This document shows positions 1 to 8,305 of a stretch of DNA of 64,000 nt, piece by piece. Positions within the stretch are counted from its first letter, which is position 1, and each line of letters starts with the position of its first letter. The DNA comes from Clostridia bacterium. GTDB lineage: Bacteria > Bacillota_A > Clostridia > TANB77 > CAG-508. The notes beneath the pieces are model-generated. The model saw only the letters and a program-made list of their open reading frames with translations, did no database searches and was not told the DNA's origin. The position numbers and the translations under genes are program-made. The stretch is from positions 1 to 64,000 of the forward strand of contig JAAVZD010000013.1 of assembly GCA_022791475.1 (NCBI GenBank). The letters are read 5' to 3'.

Positions 1-20
1 GCACTAAATCCTACATATAA

Positions 21-95
21 GGCCCCTTGGTCAAGCGGTTAAGACATCGCCCTTTCACGGCGGAGACATGGGTTCGATTCCCGTAGGGGTCACCA
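21..95 (+). tRNA. tRNA-Glu (UUC)
   Basis: A complete cloverleaf can be folded: the 7-bp acceptor stem GGCCCCT/AGGGGTC, a T-arm with GGTTCGATTCC, and an encoded CCA end. The anticodon loop reads CTTTCAC, giving anticodon TTC. It lies 11 bases before tRNA-Thr, so the two are very likely one transcript. Confidence 0.97.
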
Positions 96-106
96 AAACC
101 TTATAT

Positions 107-182
<76 letters not shown>

Positions 183-186
183 TACT

Positions 187-230
187 TAAAACCAGGCTTG
201 TTATAAAACTTGCTTGGTTTTTTGTTTTTA
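187..230 (+). terminator. Rho-independent terminator of the tRNA-Glu/Thr unit
   Basis: The arms AAACCAGGC and GCTTGGTTT pair through one G-T, with two T-T mismatches further in, and are followed by a T-rich run (TTTTTTGTTTTT). It is placed right after the CCA of tRNA-Thr. Confidence 0.85.
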
Positions 231-342
231 AAAATAAATTGTGAAAATATGTACAGGACACTGTTTAAGAGGATACCTATTAGAAATGTTACTACTATAC
301 CTTAAATATACTAGTAATAAATAAGAGTAGAAGGTGATTATT

Positions 343-732
343 ATGAATTGCATAAATTGCAATAGAGAAATAAATAAACGTTCTAAATATTGTTCTAATA
401 AATGTCAAAAAGAATACCAATATAAAAAATATATAGATAAATGGAAAAATAATCAAATTAATGGAATGAGAGGAGAATATCAAATTTCTTCTTATATAAA
501 AACATATCTGTTTAATAAATATAATAATAAATGTGCTAGATGTGGTTGGGGAAAGATTAATAAATATACAAATAGAATACCATTAGAAATTGAACATATT
601 GATGGCAATTATAAAAATAATAATGAAGAAAATTTAATATTATTGTGCCCAAATTGTCACTCATTAACTAGCACATATAAAGGAGCAAATTTAAATAAGA
701 GTAGAAAAAGTAGAAATAAATATAATAAATAA
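343..732 (+). CDS. HNH endonuclease with N-terminal zinc finger
   Basis: A 129-residue protein. The N-terminus has a CxxC...CxxxC zinc-finger pattern (CINC, CSNKC). A second CxxC (CARCGWG) sits in front of an HNH core, with LEIEHIDGN followed by a NNEENLILLCPNCHSL stretch, so the metal-binding His-Asn-His set and zinc ligands are present. Such small HNH proteins cut DNA and are often phage-derived or free-standing, and the target cannot be told from sequence. I chose ATG at 343 because AAGGTG lies 6 bases upstream; an in-frame GTG at 334 overlaps that site. It is 11 bases upstream of the membrane carrier gene, so the two are probably co-transcribed. Confidence 0.85.
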   Translation: MNCINCNREINKRSKYCSNKCQKEYQYKKYIDKWKNNQINGMRGEYQISSYIKTYLFNKYNNKCARCGWGKINKYTNRIPLEIEHIDGNYKNNNEENLILLCPNCHSLTSTYKGANLNKSRKSRNKYNK

Positions 733-743
733 TAGAGGTCAAA

Positions 744-1919
744 ATGAAGAAAAATTGGATAAAGTTAGTTATACTAAATAATTTAAAAGATATAATAAGA
801 GTATTTGGAAATATATTTCTAAGTATTTATTTTTTCAATGCTACAGAAGGTAATTTGGTGGAAGTATTAAAATATTGGTTAGTATATTCAGCAAGTAACC
901 TTATTTATAGATATGCAATATGCAAATTTTTAAATACTAATAATATAATCAGGTTATATAGATTTTCTTTATTTGCAAATTTAATAACAGTAAGTATATT
1001 ACTGGCTTTAAAAGAAAATATAGTAAATTATATTTATATTTTTGCACTATTACAATCATTTGCTATAAGCCTTTATTACGCTACTTATGAAAATATAACT
1101 TGTAATATTAATAAGAATAATGATTATAAAAAATATTTTTCAATAGATAGTTTGTTAGCAAACTTAATATCAATTATAGCACCACTATGCCTTGGAATTT
1201 TAATTCAAACATATTCATATATTGTTGCTTTTATGGTATTATTTATAATTACAGTGTTATGCTTTATTTATTCTTTATTTCTTAATAATGAAAAAGTACA
1301 ATGTGAAAAAATGGAAGTTTTAGAATATTTTAAATCAATAAAAAATAAAGAAATATTTACAAAAACATTAATACAAAATTTCTTCGATGGTTTCAATACT
1401 TGGGGTCCAGTAGGAGTATTAACCACTGTTGTTATATATTCTCAAATATCAAATGAAGGTATTATAGGAGGAATTAATAGTATTAGTAATATTATAGGAG
1501 TATTGTTTTCTATATTATGTATAAAAATAATTAATAAAAGGAATTTTGGAAAATTAGTTGTACCTACTACTATTATTATATTTTTATTAACAATACCAAT
1601 TAGTATGAAATTTAGTGTAATATTGGTTTGTGTGTATATTATACTAAATCAAATAGGGGTAATAATAACAGATATTAATGGTAATTCATTAACATACGAG
1701 TTAAGAAATGAAATAACAGAAGAAAAGTACCAAAATGCATATTTATGGAATATACAATTTATATTTGATATGGGAAGGATAGTAGGTTATTCTTTAGTTC
1801 TAATAATTGCAACTTATTGGTATAATTATTTAAAATATTTATTTATTATATTTAGTTTAGGCTTTATTATTAGAAGTGTTGTTATAAATAATTTAATGAA
1901 ATTTAGCAAAAATGAATAG
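744..1919 (+). CDS. MFS-like multi-pass membrane transporter
   Basis: A 391-residue, very hydrophobic protein with about 10-12 predicted membrane spans and a short hydrophilic middle loop near residues 185-205 (EKMEVLEYFKSIKNKEIF). That is the usual layout of a 6+6 major facilitator. I see no motif that names a substrate. SD AGAGGT is 5-6 bases before the ATG. It is 11 bases after the HNH gene and 11 bases before the SDR gene, so all three probably share one mRNA. It could be an exporter, but nothing in the neighbours fixes the substrate. The family call is by hydropathy and general look only. Confidence 0.6.
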   Translation: MKKNWIKLVILNNLKDIIRVFGNIFLSIYFFNATEGNLVEVLKYWLVYSASNLIYRYAICKFLNTNNIIRLYRFSLFANLITVSILLALKENIVNYIYIFALLQSFAISLYYATYENITCNINKNNDYKKYFSIDSLLANLISIIAPLCLGILIQTYSYIVAFMVLFIITVLCFIYSLFLNNEKVQCEKMEVLEYFKSIKNKEIFTKTLIQNFFDGFNTWGPVGVLTTVVIYSQISNEGIIGGINSISNIIGVLFSILCIKIINKRNFGKLVVPTTIIIFLLTIPISMKFSVILVCVYIILNQIGVIITDINGNSLTYELRNEITEEKYQNAYLWNIQFIFDMGRIVGYSLVLIIATYWYNYLKYLFIIFSLGFIIRSVVINNLMKFSKNE

Positions 1920-1930
1920 GTGGTATAAAA

Positions 1931-2659
1931 ATGAATAAAACAGCAATAGTAACAGGTGGCTCAAGAGGGATTGGAGCTGCAATTGTAGATATATTAGTAA
2001 AAGAAGGTTATAATGTAGTTATAAATTACAATAAGTCTGAAGAAATGGCTAAAAAAATGAAAGAAGAATTCACAAGTAAAGGGTATAATGTGGAAACTTT
2101 TAAGGCAGATGTTTCAAAAAGAGAAGAAGTAAAAAAATTAGTAGAATTTACAATAGAAAAATTTAAAAATATAGATGTATTAGTAAACAATAGCGGAATA
2201 TCTCAAACAAAGTTATTTACAGATATTACAGAAGAAGATTGGCAAAACATGATTAGTACAAATTTAAATTCAGCATTTTATATGTGTCAAGAAGTAGTAC
2301 CAAATATGATACATAATAAAAAAGGATGTATTATAAATATTTCATCTATATGGGGAATAACAGGGGCTTCTTGTGAAGTACATTATAGTGTAGCTAAAGC
2401 TGGTGTAGATGCTTTAAGTAAGGCATTAGCAAAAGAACTAGGTCCATCAGGAATACGAGTAAATAGTATAGCACCAGGGATAATAGATACAGATATGAAT
2501 AAACTCTTAAGTGATAAAGAAATAAAAGAAATAGAAGAAGAAATACCGCTTTGTAAAATAGGAAAAACACAAGATATAGCAAGATGTGTAAAATGGATTA
2601 TAGAAGATGAATATACAACAGGACAAGTAATATCTATAAATGGTGGATGGAACATATAA
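1931..2659 (+). CDS. SDR oxidoreductase, FabG/YmfI-like
   Basis: A 242-residue classical short-chain dehydrogenase. It has the Rossmann TGGSRGIG motif (residues 8-15), NNSG around residue 87, catalytic Ser in ISSIWG, then Tyr and Lys in HYSVAKAG, and the C-terminal INGGW end. The SSxWGxxGASCEVxYS region and the LGPSGIRVN/IDTDMN segment resemble the EF-P 5-aminopentanone reductase (YmfI) group of Bacillota more than FabG of fatty-acid synthesis. That assignment is from memory of the family, not from a search. No fab genes are nearby. SD is GGTGG, 7-8 bases before the ATG, overlapping the end of the transporter gene. Confidence 0.85.
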   Translation: MNKTAIVTGGSRGIGAAIVDILVKEGYNVVINYNKSEEMAKKMKEEFTSKGYNVETFKADVSKREEVKKLVEFTIEKFKNIDVLVNNSGISQTKLFTDITEEDWQNMISTNLNSAFYMCQEVVPNMIHNKKGCIINISSIWGITGASCEVHYSVAKAGVDALSKALAKELGPSGIRVNSIAPGIIDTDMNKLLSDKEIKEIEEEIPLCKIGKTQDIARCVKWIIEDEYTTGQVISINGGWNI

Positions 2660-2701
2660 AAATAGTGAATAATTAATAATGAATAGTGAAGAATGAATAA
2701 T

Positions 2702-2737
2702 AAAAAAAGAAAGTAAAATAAAATACTTTCTTTTTTA
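2702..2737. terminator. Bidirectional terminator between convergent genes
   Basis: AAAAAAGAAAGTA and TACTTTCTTTTTT form a hairpin with A-runs and T-runs on both sides, so it can serve the SDR operon (+) and the carbohydrate-binding gene (-). The preceding 40 bases are a run of the AATAGTGAATAAT-type repeat. Confidence 0.85.
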
Positions 2738-2740
2738 TTT

Positions 2741-3214
2741 TTATTCACTAACTCTCCTTTTATAATTCCCAGAAATTATTTTAGGGAAGAATTTTATTAT
2801 TTTATAAACTGCAATTCTTACTTTTTTGCTCCATATGTATGATTTTCTTAAACCTTTATGAATTTGCATTTCGTTATCTTCTGCAACTATTAATCCAAGG
2901 TTTTCATCTTCTTTACTTACTTTTTCAATATCAAAAATATAATTTTCTCCATTATTATTATCCCATTCATTATTAGAATTTCTAAAGCAAAGGTTTAAAG
3001 ATTCATATTGTTTTATATCTATTTCACATTGAAAACCAAGTTCTGTTTTCTCCATTTTTATATCTGCAAGTTCATCCCATTGTAGACCAAATCCATAATG
3101 TAAAAATACCTCTTCAGAACCATTTTGATATAAATTTCCTACATAAGAAATTTTTAACTTTGAATTTTCAACAATTTTATCTGTATTAAAAAATATATTT
3201 TTAACTAACTCCAT
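2741..3214 (-). CDS. Carbohydrate-binding (CBM25-like) domain protein
   Basis: A 157-residue protein without signal peptide or membrane span. Residues about 20-95 look like a starch-binding CBM25/53-type beta-sandwich: the pattern ISYVGNLYQNGSEEVFLHYG, then GLQWDEL, then LCFRNSNNEWDNNNGENY is characteristic of this small Clostridia group. The C-terminal 55 residues are basic and not recognised. No enzyme domain is attached, so it probably binds glycogen-like polymer or another protein. SD AAGGAGAG precedes the ATG. It shares a terminator with the convergent SDR gene. Confidence 0.7.
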   Translation of the reverse strand: MELVKNIFFNTDKIVENSKLKISYVGNLYQNGSEEVFLHYGFGLQWDELADIKMEKTELGFQCEIDIKQYESLNLCFRNSNNEWDNNNGENYIFDIEKVSKEDENLGLIVAEDNEMQIHKGLRKSYIWSKKVRIAVYKIIKFFPKIISGNYKRRVSE

Positions 3215-3379
3215 TTTTAGTATTCTCTCCTTAATTTTATCTTTTGCAAAAGTATTATATTATTAAAAAATATAATATTCAAGTACTTTTTATCAAAAAA
3301 AGTAAAAAAATGTAATTTTTATTAATAATAAAAAAATATTATGAGGGTATGGGGAACTATGCCATTTAATCATATAATA

Positions 3380-3956
3380 TTAATCAATCTTAGAAATAAC
3401 TTTACCAATAATAGTAAAATCATCATCTTCAGACAAATCAATTTCTGGATAATCTTTATTTTCAGGTCTTAAAATTAATTTATCTTGTCTAATAATAAAT
3501 CTTCTAACAATATAATCACCTTTATATTTGAATAATCCAAAATCTCTATTATTTAAAGGCGTATTTAATTCTAAAAAAACGTAAGAATCCATTTCTAGTT
3601 TTGGCTCCATTGAATCATCTCTCATTTTAAAAGCAATAGAGGCATTAGGAATATTTGCAGGGCATTCTATAAAGTCACTTATAGAGTCAATAGCAATTAT
3701 TTTATTGTAAGAAATATGACCGAAGCATTTTATACCTTTTATGTTCTTCAGTAACTTCTTTATCATACATATACATCATTGTCTGATAAGGAATGCCAAG
3801 TGCTTTACATATAATTTTTAAAGCTTTGTGGCTTGGGTTTCTTTCTCCTTTTTCTATATGAGTTAAGTGACCAATATTTATTTTAGTTTTTTTAGCAAGT
3901 TCAACTTTTGTCATTTTTTTATCAGTACGTATTTTAGAAATCATACTACCTAACAT
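3380..3956 (-). CDS. XRE-S24 repressor, needs +1 shift at CGG
   Basis: Two overlapping frames together give one LexA-like regulator of about 190 residues. Residues 1-78 hold an XRE helix-turn-helix (TKVELAKKTKINIGHLTHIE). At codon 79 the frame has CGG (3722-3720) and stops five codons later (TCA TAT TTC TTA CAA TAA). If the C is skipped and GGT read instead, the protein goes on as GHISYNKIIAIDSISDFIEC into an S24 peptidase-type domain with the RDDSMEPKLEMDSYVFL (Ser) and DYIVRRFI (Lys-region) motifs. Family members are normally single HTH-S24 chains, so the shift is needed for the usual product. No SD precedes the second frame's ATG at 3766. It is either a programmed shift or a pseudogene; the recurrence at other CGG codons favours the former. 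Confidence 0.75.
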
Positions 3957-4115
3957 TTTTATTTACCTCTTTCGTCATAATCTAAAAAAATTATACAAGA
4001 AAAAACAAAAATTGTCTATAAGTAAAACAATAAAATTTTAAAAATAGTAATATTGTAAAAAAGTTTAGTATATGTTAATATTAAAATAGATATAAAATAT
4101 TTAAAAATATAAAAA

Positions 4116-4215
4116 ACGTAGGGGCACTGTTTGTGGGAATACTAATTAGGGGAGACGCCACTGTGACTGAAATATAATTAATAGTGAAGAATGAAGAGTG
4201 AAGAGTACAAAACTC
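4116..4215. repeat. Intergenic repeats: TAGGGGC element plus AGTGAAGA tract
   Basis: The gap 3957-4237 contains a degenerate copy of the dispersed GTAGGGGC element (from 4118) and then the ATAGTGAAGAATGAAGAGTGAAGAG tract, seen in similar form at several other intergenic sites. No gene is visible here. The SD of the following gene (GGAGGAGG) closes the gap. Confidence 0.5.
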
Positions 4216-4237
4216 AGGGAGTTTTGGAGGAGGAAAG

Positions 4238-5818
4238 ATGCGAAATAGAAGAAACAAAAGAAATATACAAAAAACTAATAATAAAATAATAATATTAACT
4301 TTTAGTATAGTATTTGCAATAGTTATTTTCATTTCAGTTATTTTCTCACTAATTAATATGGGAAACGATAAAACAATTCATGGTATAAAAATAGAAGGAA
4401 TAGATGTATCAAATTTAAATAAAGAACAATTAACTGAAAAATTAAATGAATGGTACAATGAAATAGCTACTAACAGTATTAATTTATATTATCAAGATTT
4501 AGAAGAAACAATTAATGTAGAAGAAATAGAAATAAGCCATAATATAGATAAAGTAGTAGAAAAAGCCTTAAAAATAGGAAGAAGCGGAAATATTATAAAA
4601 GATAATTATGACATATTATTCACATTATTATTTCAAAAGAAAATAGAAGTAGATATAAATTATAATGAAGAAAAATTAGATAAAAAAATAGAAGAAATAA
4701 GTAAAAAGCTACCAGGAACATTAATAGAAAATAGCTACTATATTGAAGGTGAAGAACTAATAATAAAAAAAGGACAAGATGGAATAGTAGCTAAAAAAGA
4801 AGAAACAAAAGAACTAATAAAAAAAGCAGTAAAATCTACAGAAAAAAATATAACAATACCTGTAAAACAAGCAACAGTGGGAAAAATAGATATTGACAAA
4901 ATACATAATGAAATATTTAAAGAACCAAAAGATGCATATATAGAAACAAATAAAACAAAGGTATATGCACATGTAAACGGAATAGATTTTGCAATATCGG
5001 TTGATGAAATAAATAAAATATTACAAGAAGAAAAAGAAGAATATATAATACCATTAAAAATAACAATTCCAAATGTAACTATTGAAGCAATAGCAGAACA
5101 AGCTTTTCCAAATAAATTAGCGGAATTTACTACAAGATATGATATAACAAATAAAAACAGAAGTACAAACTTAGAGCTTTCTTCGCAAAAAGTTAATGGA
5201 ACAATAGTATTACCAGGAGAAACCTTTTCATACAACAAAATAGTTGGAGCAAGAACTATTTCGGCAGGATATAAAGAAGCAGCAATATATTCAGGAGGAA
5301 AAGTAGTTCAAGGAATAGGTGGAGGAATTTGCCAATTATCTTCAACTTTATATAATGCAGTATTATATGCAAATTTAGAAATAACAAGTAGAACAAATCA
5401 TAGATTTCTAACTTCATATGTTCAAGCAGGAAGAGATGCAACAGTTTCATGGGGGACAATAGACTTCTGCTTTAAAAATACAAGAAATTACCCAATAAAA
5501 ATTGTAAGTAATGTAGCAAATGGAATTGTAAGAGTAACTATACATGGAATACAAGAAGAAAATGAATATGAAGTTGAATTACAAACAAAAACATTAGAAA
5601 CTATTCCATATAAAACAAATTATATAAATGATAATACTTTAGAAGAAGGAGTAGAAATAATAGAACAAAATGGTTCAAATGGAGTAAAAAGTGAAACTTA
5701 CAAAATATTAAAACGAAATGGAGCAGTAATAAGCAAAAGTTTATTATCTTCAGATACATATAGTAGTTTAGAAAAAGTAATAAGAAGAGGAACCAAAAAA
5801 GTGCAGATACAGAATTAA
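4238..5818 (+). CDS. VanW family wall-associated membrane protein
   Basis: A 526-residue protein. A basic N-terminus (RNRRNKRNIQK) and one membrane span at about residues 20-45 point to a type II anchored, extracytoplasmic protein. Residues about 55-280 form two PG_binding_4-like repeats (IKIEGIDVSNLNKEQL and similar). The VanW domain follows at about 300-430, with LPGETFSYN, GGGICQLSSTLYNA and TNHRF blocks. The C-terminal part (from about 455) is beta-rich and G5-like (LETIPYKTNY). VanW proteins are common in Clostridia; their biochemical role in the wall is not settled. A GGAGGAGG SD lies just upstream, and a terminator follows directly, so it appears monocistronic. Confidence 0.88.
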   Translation: MRNRRNKRNIQKTNNKIIILTFSIVFAIVIFISVIFSLINMGNDKTIHGIKIEGIDVSNLNKEQLTEKLNEWYNEIATNSINLYYQDLEETINVEEIEISHNIDKVVEKALKIGRSGNIIKDNYDILFTLLFQKKIEVDINYNEEKLDKKIEEISKKLPGTLIENSYYIEGEELIIKKGQDGIVAKKEETKELIKKAVKSTEKNITIPVKQATVGKIDIDKIHNEIFKEPKDAYIETNKTKVYAHVNGIDFAISVDEINKILQEEKEEYIIPLKITIPNVTIEAIAEQAFPNKLAEFTTRYDITNKNRSTNLELSSQKVNGTIVLPGETFSYNKIVGARTISAGYKEAAIYSGGKVVQGIGGGICQLSSTLYNAVLYANLEITSRTNHRFLTSYVQAGRDATVSWGTIDFCFKNTRNYPIKIVSNVANGIVRVTIHGIQEENEYEVELQTKTLETIPYKTNYINDNTLEEGVEIIEQNGSNGVKSETYKILKRNGAVISKSLLSSDTYSSLEKVIRRGTKKVQIQN

Positions 5819-5825
5819 TATAAAT

Positions 5826-5857
5826 AAAAAAAACTTTCATAATTGAAAGTTTTTTTG
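5826..5857 (+). terminator. Terminator after the VanW gene
   Basis: AAAAACTTTC/GAAAGTTTTT hairpin with a run of seven T. It abuts the 3' end of tRNA-Lys, which is on the other strand. Confidence 0.88.
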
Positions 5858-5931
5858 GTGCACCACCGGGGGGTCGAACCCCGGACCTTCTGATTAAGAG
5901 TCAGCTGCTCTACCAACTGAGCTAGTGGTGC
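5856..5931 (-). tRNA. tRNA-Lys (CUU)
   Basis: On the minus strand: acceptor GCACCAC/GTGGTGC, D-arm AGCTCAGTTGGTAGAGC, anticodon loop CTCTTAA (anticodon CTT), T-arm with GGTTCGACC, encoded CCA. A C34 anticodon reads only AAG, so the genome keeps a dedicated reader for at least this G-ending codon. Confidence 0.95.
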
Positions 5932-6051
5932 ATATATTTCATAACAATGCTATTATAATACGATTAAAACTATTTGTCAATTAATTTGAACATATATTTT
6001 GTTACATTATAATTTTAATTTAAATCTTAATAAAATAATAAGAAACAAATA

Positions 6052-6080
6052 TTGACAACAAATAAAAATAGTAATAAACT
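6052..6080 (+). promoter_or_regulatory. Sigma-A-type promoter for the DUF308 gene
   Basis: TTGACA (6052-6057), 17-base spacer, TAAACT (6075-6080). SD GGAAGTG follows before the ATG at 6115. Confidence 0.7.
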
Positions 6081-6114
6081 TTAACTATAAAATAAACAAA
6101 GGAAGTGAAAAAAT

Positions 6115-6660
6115 ATGCAATATTTAAAAGATTTATTAAAAAAATCAGGCTGGATGTCAATTGCTGAATCACTAGTATTTGCTATTCTTGGAATAATATT
6201 AATATGGCAGAAAGATGCAATTATGTCTATGATAGCGTATATTTTAGGAGCTGTATTTATTCTATTAGGAATAATAAAAGTAGTAAACTATGTACAAACA
6301 AAAAGCAAAAGTGACTTATATAATTATGAACTAGTTTATGGAATAATGGCAGTAATAATAGGAATAGTAATAATGGTATATAGTAGTACAATAAGCAAAA
6401 TATTTGGAATAATAATTGGTATGTGGATTGTATATAGTAGTGTTGTAAGAGCAAGCTCAGCACTAAAATTAAAACAAATAAAATCTAATATATGGATATA
6501 TAGTTTAGTAATAGCAATTATTATGCTTATATGTGGACTAGTTGTAATATTTAATACAGGAGCTATTCCAGCCACAATAGGAGCAATAATGATAACATAT
6601 GCTGTGCTAGATATAATTGAAAATGTTATATTTATAAATAATGTAAAAAAATTAGGATAA
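6115..6660 (+). CDS. DUF308 (HdeD-like) membrane protein
   Basis: A 181-residue protein with six predicted membrane spans in three hairpins, each beginning with a small amphipathic lead. The repeated pattern GxxxILLGIIKV / GIMAVIIGIVIMVYS / LICGLVVIFNT is that of the DUF308/HdeD family. HdeD of enterobacteria is linked to acid resistance; no function is known for the Clostridia members. It has its own promoter and terminator, so is expressed alone. The start is fixed by GGAAGTG 8 bases upstream. Confidence 0.8.
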   Translation: MQYLKDLLKKSGWMSIAESLVFAILGIILIWQKDAIMSMIAYILGAVFILLGIIKVVNYVQTKSKSDLYNYELVYGIMAVIIGIVIMVYSSTISKIFGIIIGMWIVYSSVVRASSALKLKQIKSNIWIYSLVIAIIMLICGLVVIFNTGAIPATIGAIMITYAVLDIIENVIFINNVKKLG

Positions 6661-6670
6661 AATACATAAT

Positions 6671-6698
6671 AAAAAATCACTTTTATAGTGATTTTTTA
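6671..6698 (+). terminator. Terminator after DUF308 gene
   Basis: AAAAAATCAC-TTTTATA-GTGATTTTTT hairpin with T-run. Confidence 0.85.
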
Positions 6699-6709
6699 TT
6701 ATGTAAAAC

Positions 6710-6738
6710 TATACAAATTTTCAAAAATATGTTATAAT
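6710..6738 (+). promoter_or_regulatory. Promoter for corA-like gene
   Basis: TATACA (-35, 6710-6715), 17-base spacer and perfect TATAAT (6733-6738), 33 bases before the ATG at 6772. Confidence 0.7.
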
Positions 6739-6771
6739 ACTAATATTGGAAAAAATAAAGGGGTGATAACT

Positions 6772-7731
6772 ATGTTAAAAATGTATAAAACAGATGTAGA
6801 AACAAATAAAACAGAAGAAACAAAAAGATTCGAAAAGGGAAATTGGATAAACATGGTTGCCCCGACTGAAGAAGAAATAAAAAAAGTATGCAAAAAATTA
6901 AAAATAGATGAAGCCTTTATACGTTATTCACTTGACTACGAAGAAAAAGCCAGAATTGACTATGAAGAAGATGATGGCACAACATTATTCATTATAGATG
7001 TACCAGTTATAGAAAAAGAAGACAAAGAAGAAGTATATTCAACAATGCCTTTAGGAATGATAGTAGTAAGAGATGACTATTTTATAACAGTTTCATTAAA
7101 ACAAAATAGAGTAATAACAGAACTTGAAAAAAGTAAAACAAAAAATACAACAATAACATACAAAAAAAGTAGAATGATATTACAAGTATTTTATAAAAAC
7201 GCAGAACTATATTTAAAATATCTAAAAAAGATTAACAAAGAAACAGAAATTGCAGAAAGTGTACTAAAAAATTCACAAAAAAATAAAGAACTATTAAAGA
7301 TGCTTTCATTAGAAAAAAGTTTAGTGTATTTTACAACATCACTAAAGTCGAATGAAGTAGTAATGGAAAAAACATTAAGAGGAAAAATAATAAAATTATA
7401 TGAAGAAGATGAAGACATACTAGAAGATGCAATTATAGAAAACAAACAAGCTATAGAAATGGCAAAAATATATAATGACATTTTAAGTGGAACAATGGAT
7501 GCATATGCATCTATAATTTCAAATAACCTAAATGGAGTAATGAAATTCTTAACATCAATAACAATAATACTTGCAATACCAACAATGATAGCAAGTTATT
7601 GGGGAATGAATGTAAAAGTACCAATGCAAAACATGGATAGTCCATGGCCATTTTTCTCTGTTGTAATTCTATCTATCATTTTAGGAGTAATTGCAATGAT
7701 ATGGCTTAAAAAGAAAGATATGCTAGACTAA
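6772..7731 (+). CDS. corA: CorA family divalent cation transporter
   Basis: A 319-residue protein with the CorA plan: a soluble alpha/beta N-domain, a long helix (about 140-250) and two C-terminal membrane spans. The signature GMN is present as YWGMNVKVP just after the first span. CorA forms pentameric Mg2+ (or Co2+/Ni2+) channels in the cytoplasmic membrane. The open frame runs up to 6688, but AGGGGTG 7 bases before ATG 6772, plus a promoter inside that extension, rule out the longer start. A strong terminator follows, so it is a single-gene unit. Confidence 0.92.
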   Translation: MLKMYKTDVETNKTEETKRFEKGNWINMVAPTEEEIKKVCKKLKIDEAFIRYSLDYEEKARIDYEEDDGTTLFIIDVPVIEKEDKEEVYSTMPLGMIVVRDDYFITVSLKQNRVITELEKSKTKNTTITYKKSRMILQVFYKNAELYLKYLKKINKETEIAESVLKNSQKNKELLKMLSLEKSLVYFTTSLKSNEVVMEKTLRGKIIKLYEEDEDILEDAIIENKQAIEMAKIYNDILSGTMDAYASIISNNLNGVMKFLTSITIILAIPTMIASYWGMNVKVPMQNMDSPWPFFSVVILSIILGVIAMIWLKKKDMLD

Positions 7732-7766
7732 AAAGGACCACACGAAAGGGATGGTCCTTTTCGTTG
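7732..7766 (+). terminator. Terminator after corA
   Basis: AAAGGACCA and TGGTCCTTT arms around an 11-base loop, then TCGTT. It starts directly at the stop codon. The 150 bases beyond hold no gene; TATACT at 7892-7897 is a likely -10 for the next gene. Confidence 0.8.
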
Positions 7767-7934
7767 CAAATTTGGAACGCATAGGAAATAGCTTAAAAAG
7801 TAAAGAAATATCAAAAATTAAAATTTCAAATAATTTGCTAATTTTCCAATAAAAACAAAATAAATTATTAATAGAATAGCAAAAAAATGTATATACTAAG
7901 ATTAAAAATAATTTAAATGGAAGGAGAGAAAAAC

Positions 7935-8126
7935 ATGAAAGTTATAGATACAATAGCTCTTATATTAATAATTATAGGTGCTATAAACTGGGGATTAGTA
8001 GGAATATTTAATTTTAATTTAGTAGAAGCAATATTTGGAGGACTATCTATTATAACTAGAATTATTTATATTTTAGTAGGAATTTCTGGATTATGGGGAA
8101 TAAAGTTAATATTTGATAGACATTAA
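7935..8126 (+). CDS. DUF378 small membrane protein
   Basis: A 63-residue protein with two membrane spans and the family pattern IDTIALILIIIGAINWGLVG ... ILVGISGLWGI. DUF378 proteins are about this size; their role is unknown. An in-frame ATG at 7917 overlaps the SD AAGGAGAG, which sits 6-7 bases before ATG 7935, so the shorter form is correct. It stands alone between a putative -10 and a strong terminator. Confidence 0.88.
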   Translation: MKVIDTIALILIIIGAINWGLVGIFNFNLVEAIFGGLSIITRIIYILVGISGLWGIKLIFDRH

Positions 8127-8128
8127 AA

Positions 8129-8166
8129 TAAAAAGATTTAGGATTTTAAAATCCTAAATCTTTTTA
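8129..8166 (+). terminator. Terminator after DUF378 gene
   Basis: AAAAAGATTTAGGAT-TTTAAA-ATCCTAAATCTTTTT, a 15-bp perfect stem with T-run; it may work in both directions. Confidence 0.9.
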
Positions 8167-8199
8167 TATACTTATAATAAACATAAGGCAATAAAACCC

Positions 8200-8228
8200 T
8201 TGAAAAAAATAGTAATATCATATATAAT
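8200..8228 (+). promoter_or_regulatory. Promoter of ABC-F gene
   Basis: TTGAAA (8200-8205), 17-base spacer, TATAAT (8223-8228). The resulting leader of about 70 bases holds a hairpin (8258-8288) before the SD GAGGAGG. Confidence 0.8.
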
Positions 8229-8257
8229 AAGTAAGAAAAATTCCCAAAAGTGACAGA

Positions 8258-8288
8258 TTTCCCATTTGGAAACGTCCCCAATGGGAAA
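8258..8288 (+). promoter_or_regulatory. Leader hairpin upstream of ABC-F gene
   Basis: TTTCCCATT and AATGGGAAA can pair around a 13-base loop containing TGGAAACGTCCCC. It ends a few bases before the GAGGAGG SD of the ABC-F gene. It could modulate initiation or be a translated-leader relic; no leader peptide with good signals is visible. Confidence 0.4.
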
Positions 8289-8305
8289 AACGAGGAGGAA
8301 GAAAG

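Noticed and set aside
4738..5238. Long antisense open frames within genes (e.g. inside the VanW gene, tex, dnaX)
   Set aside because: They are mirror frames of AT-rich coding sequence, hydrophobic and rich in Leu/Phe/Ser, without SD or conserved motifs.
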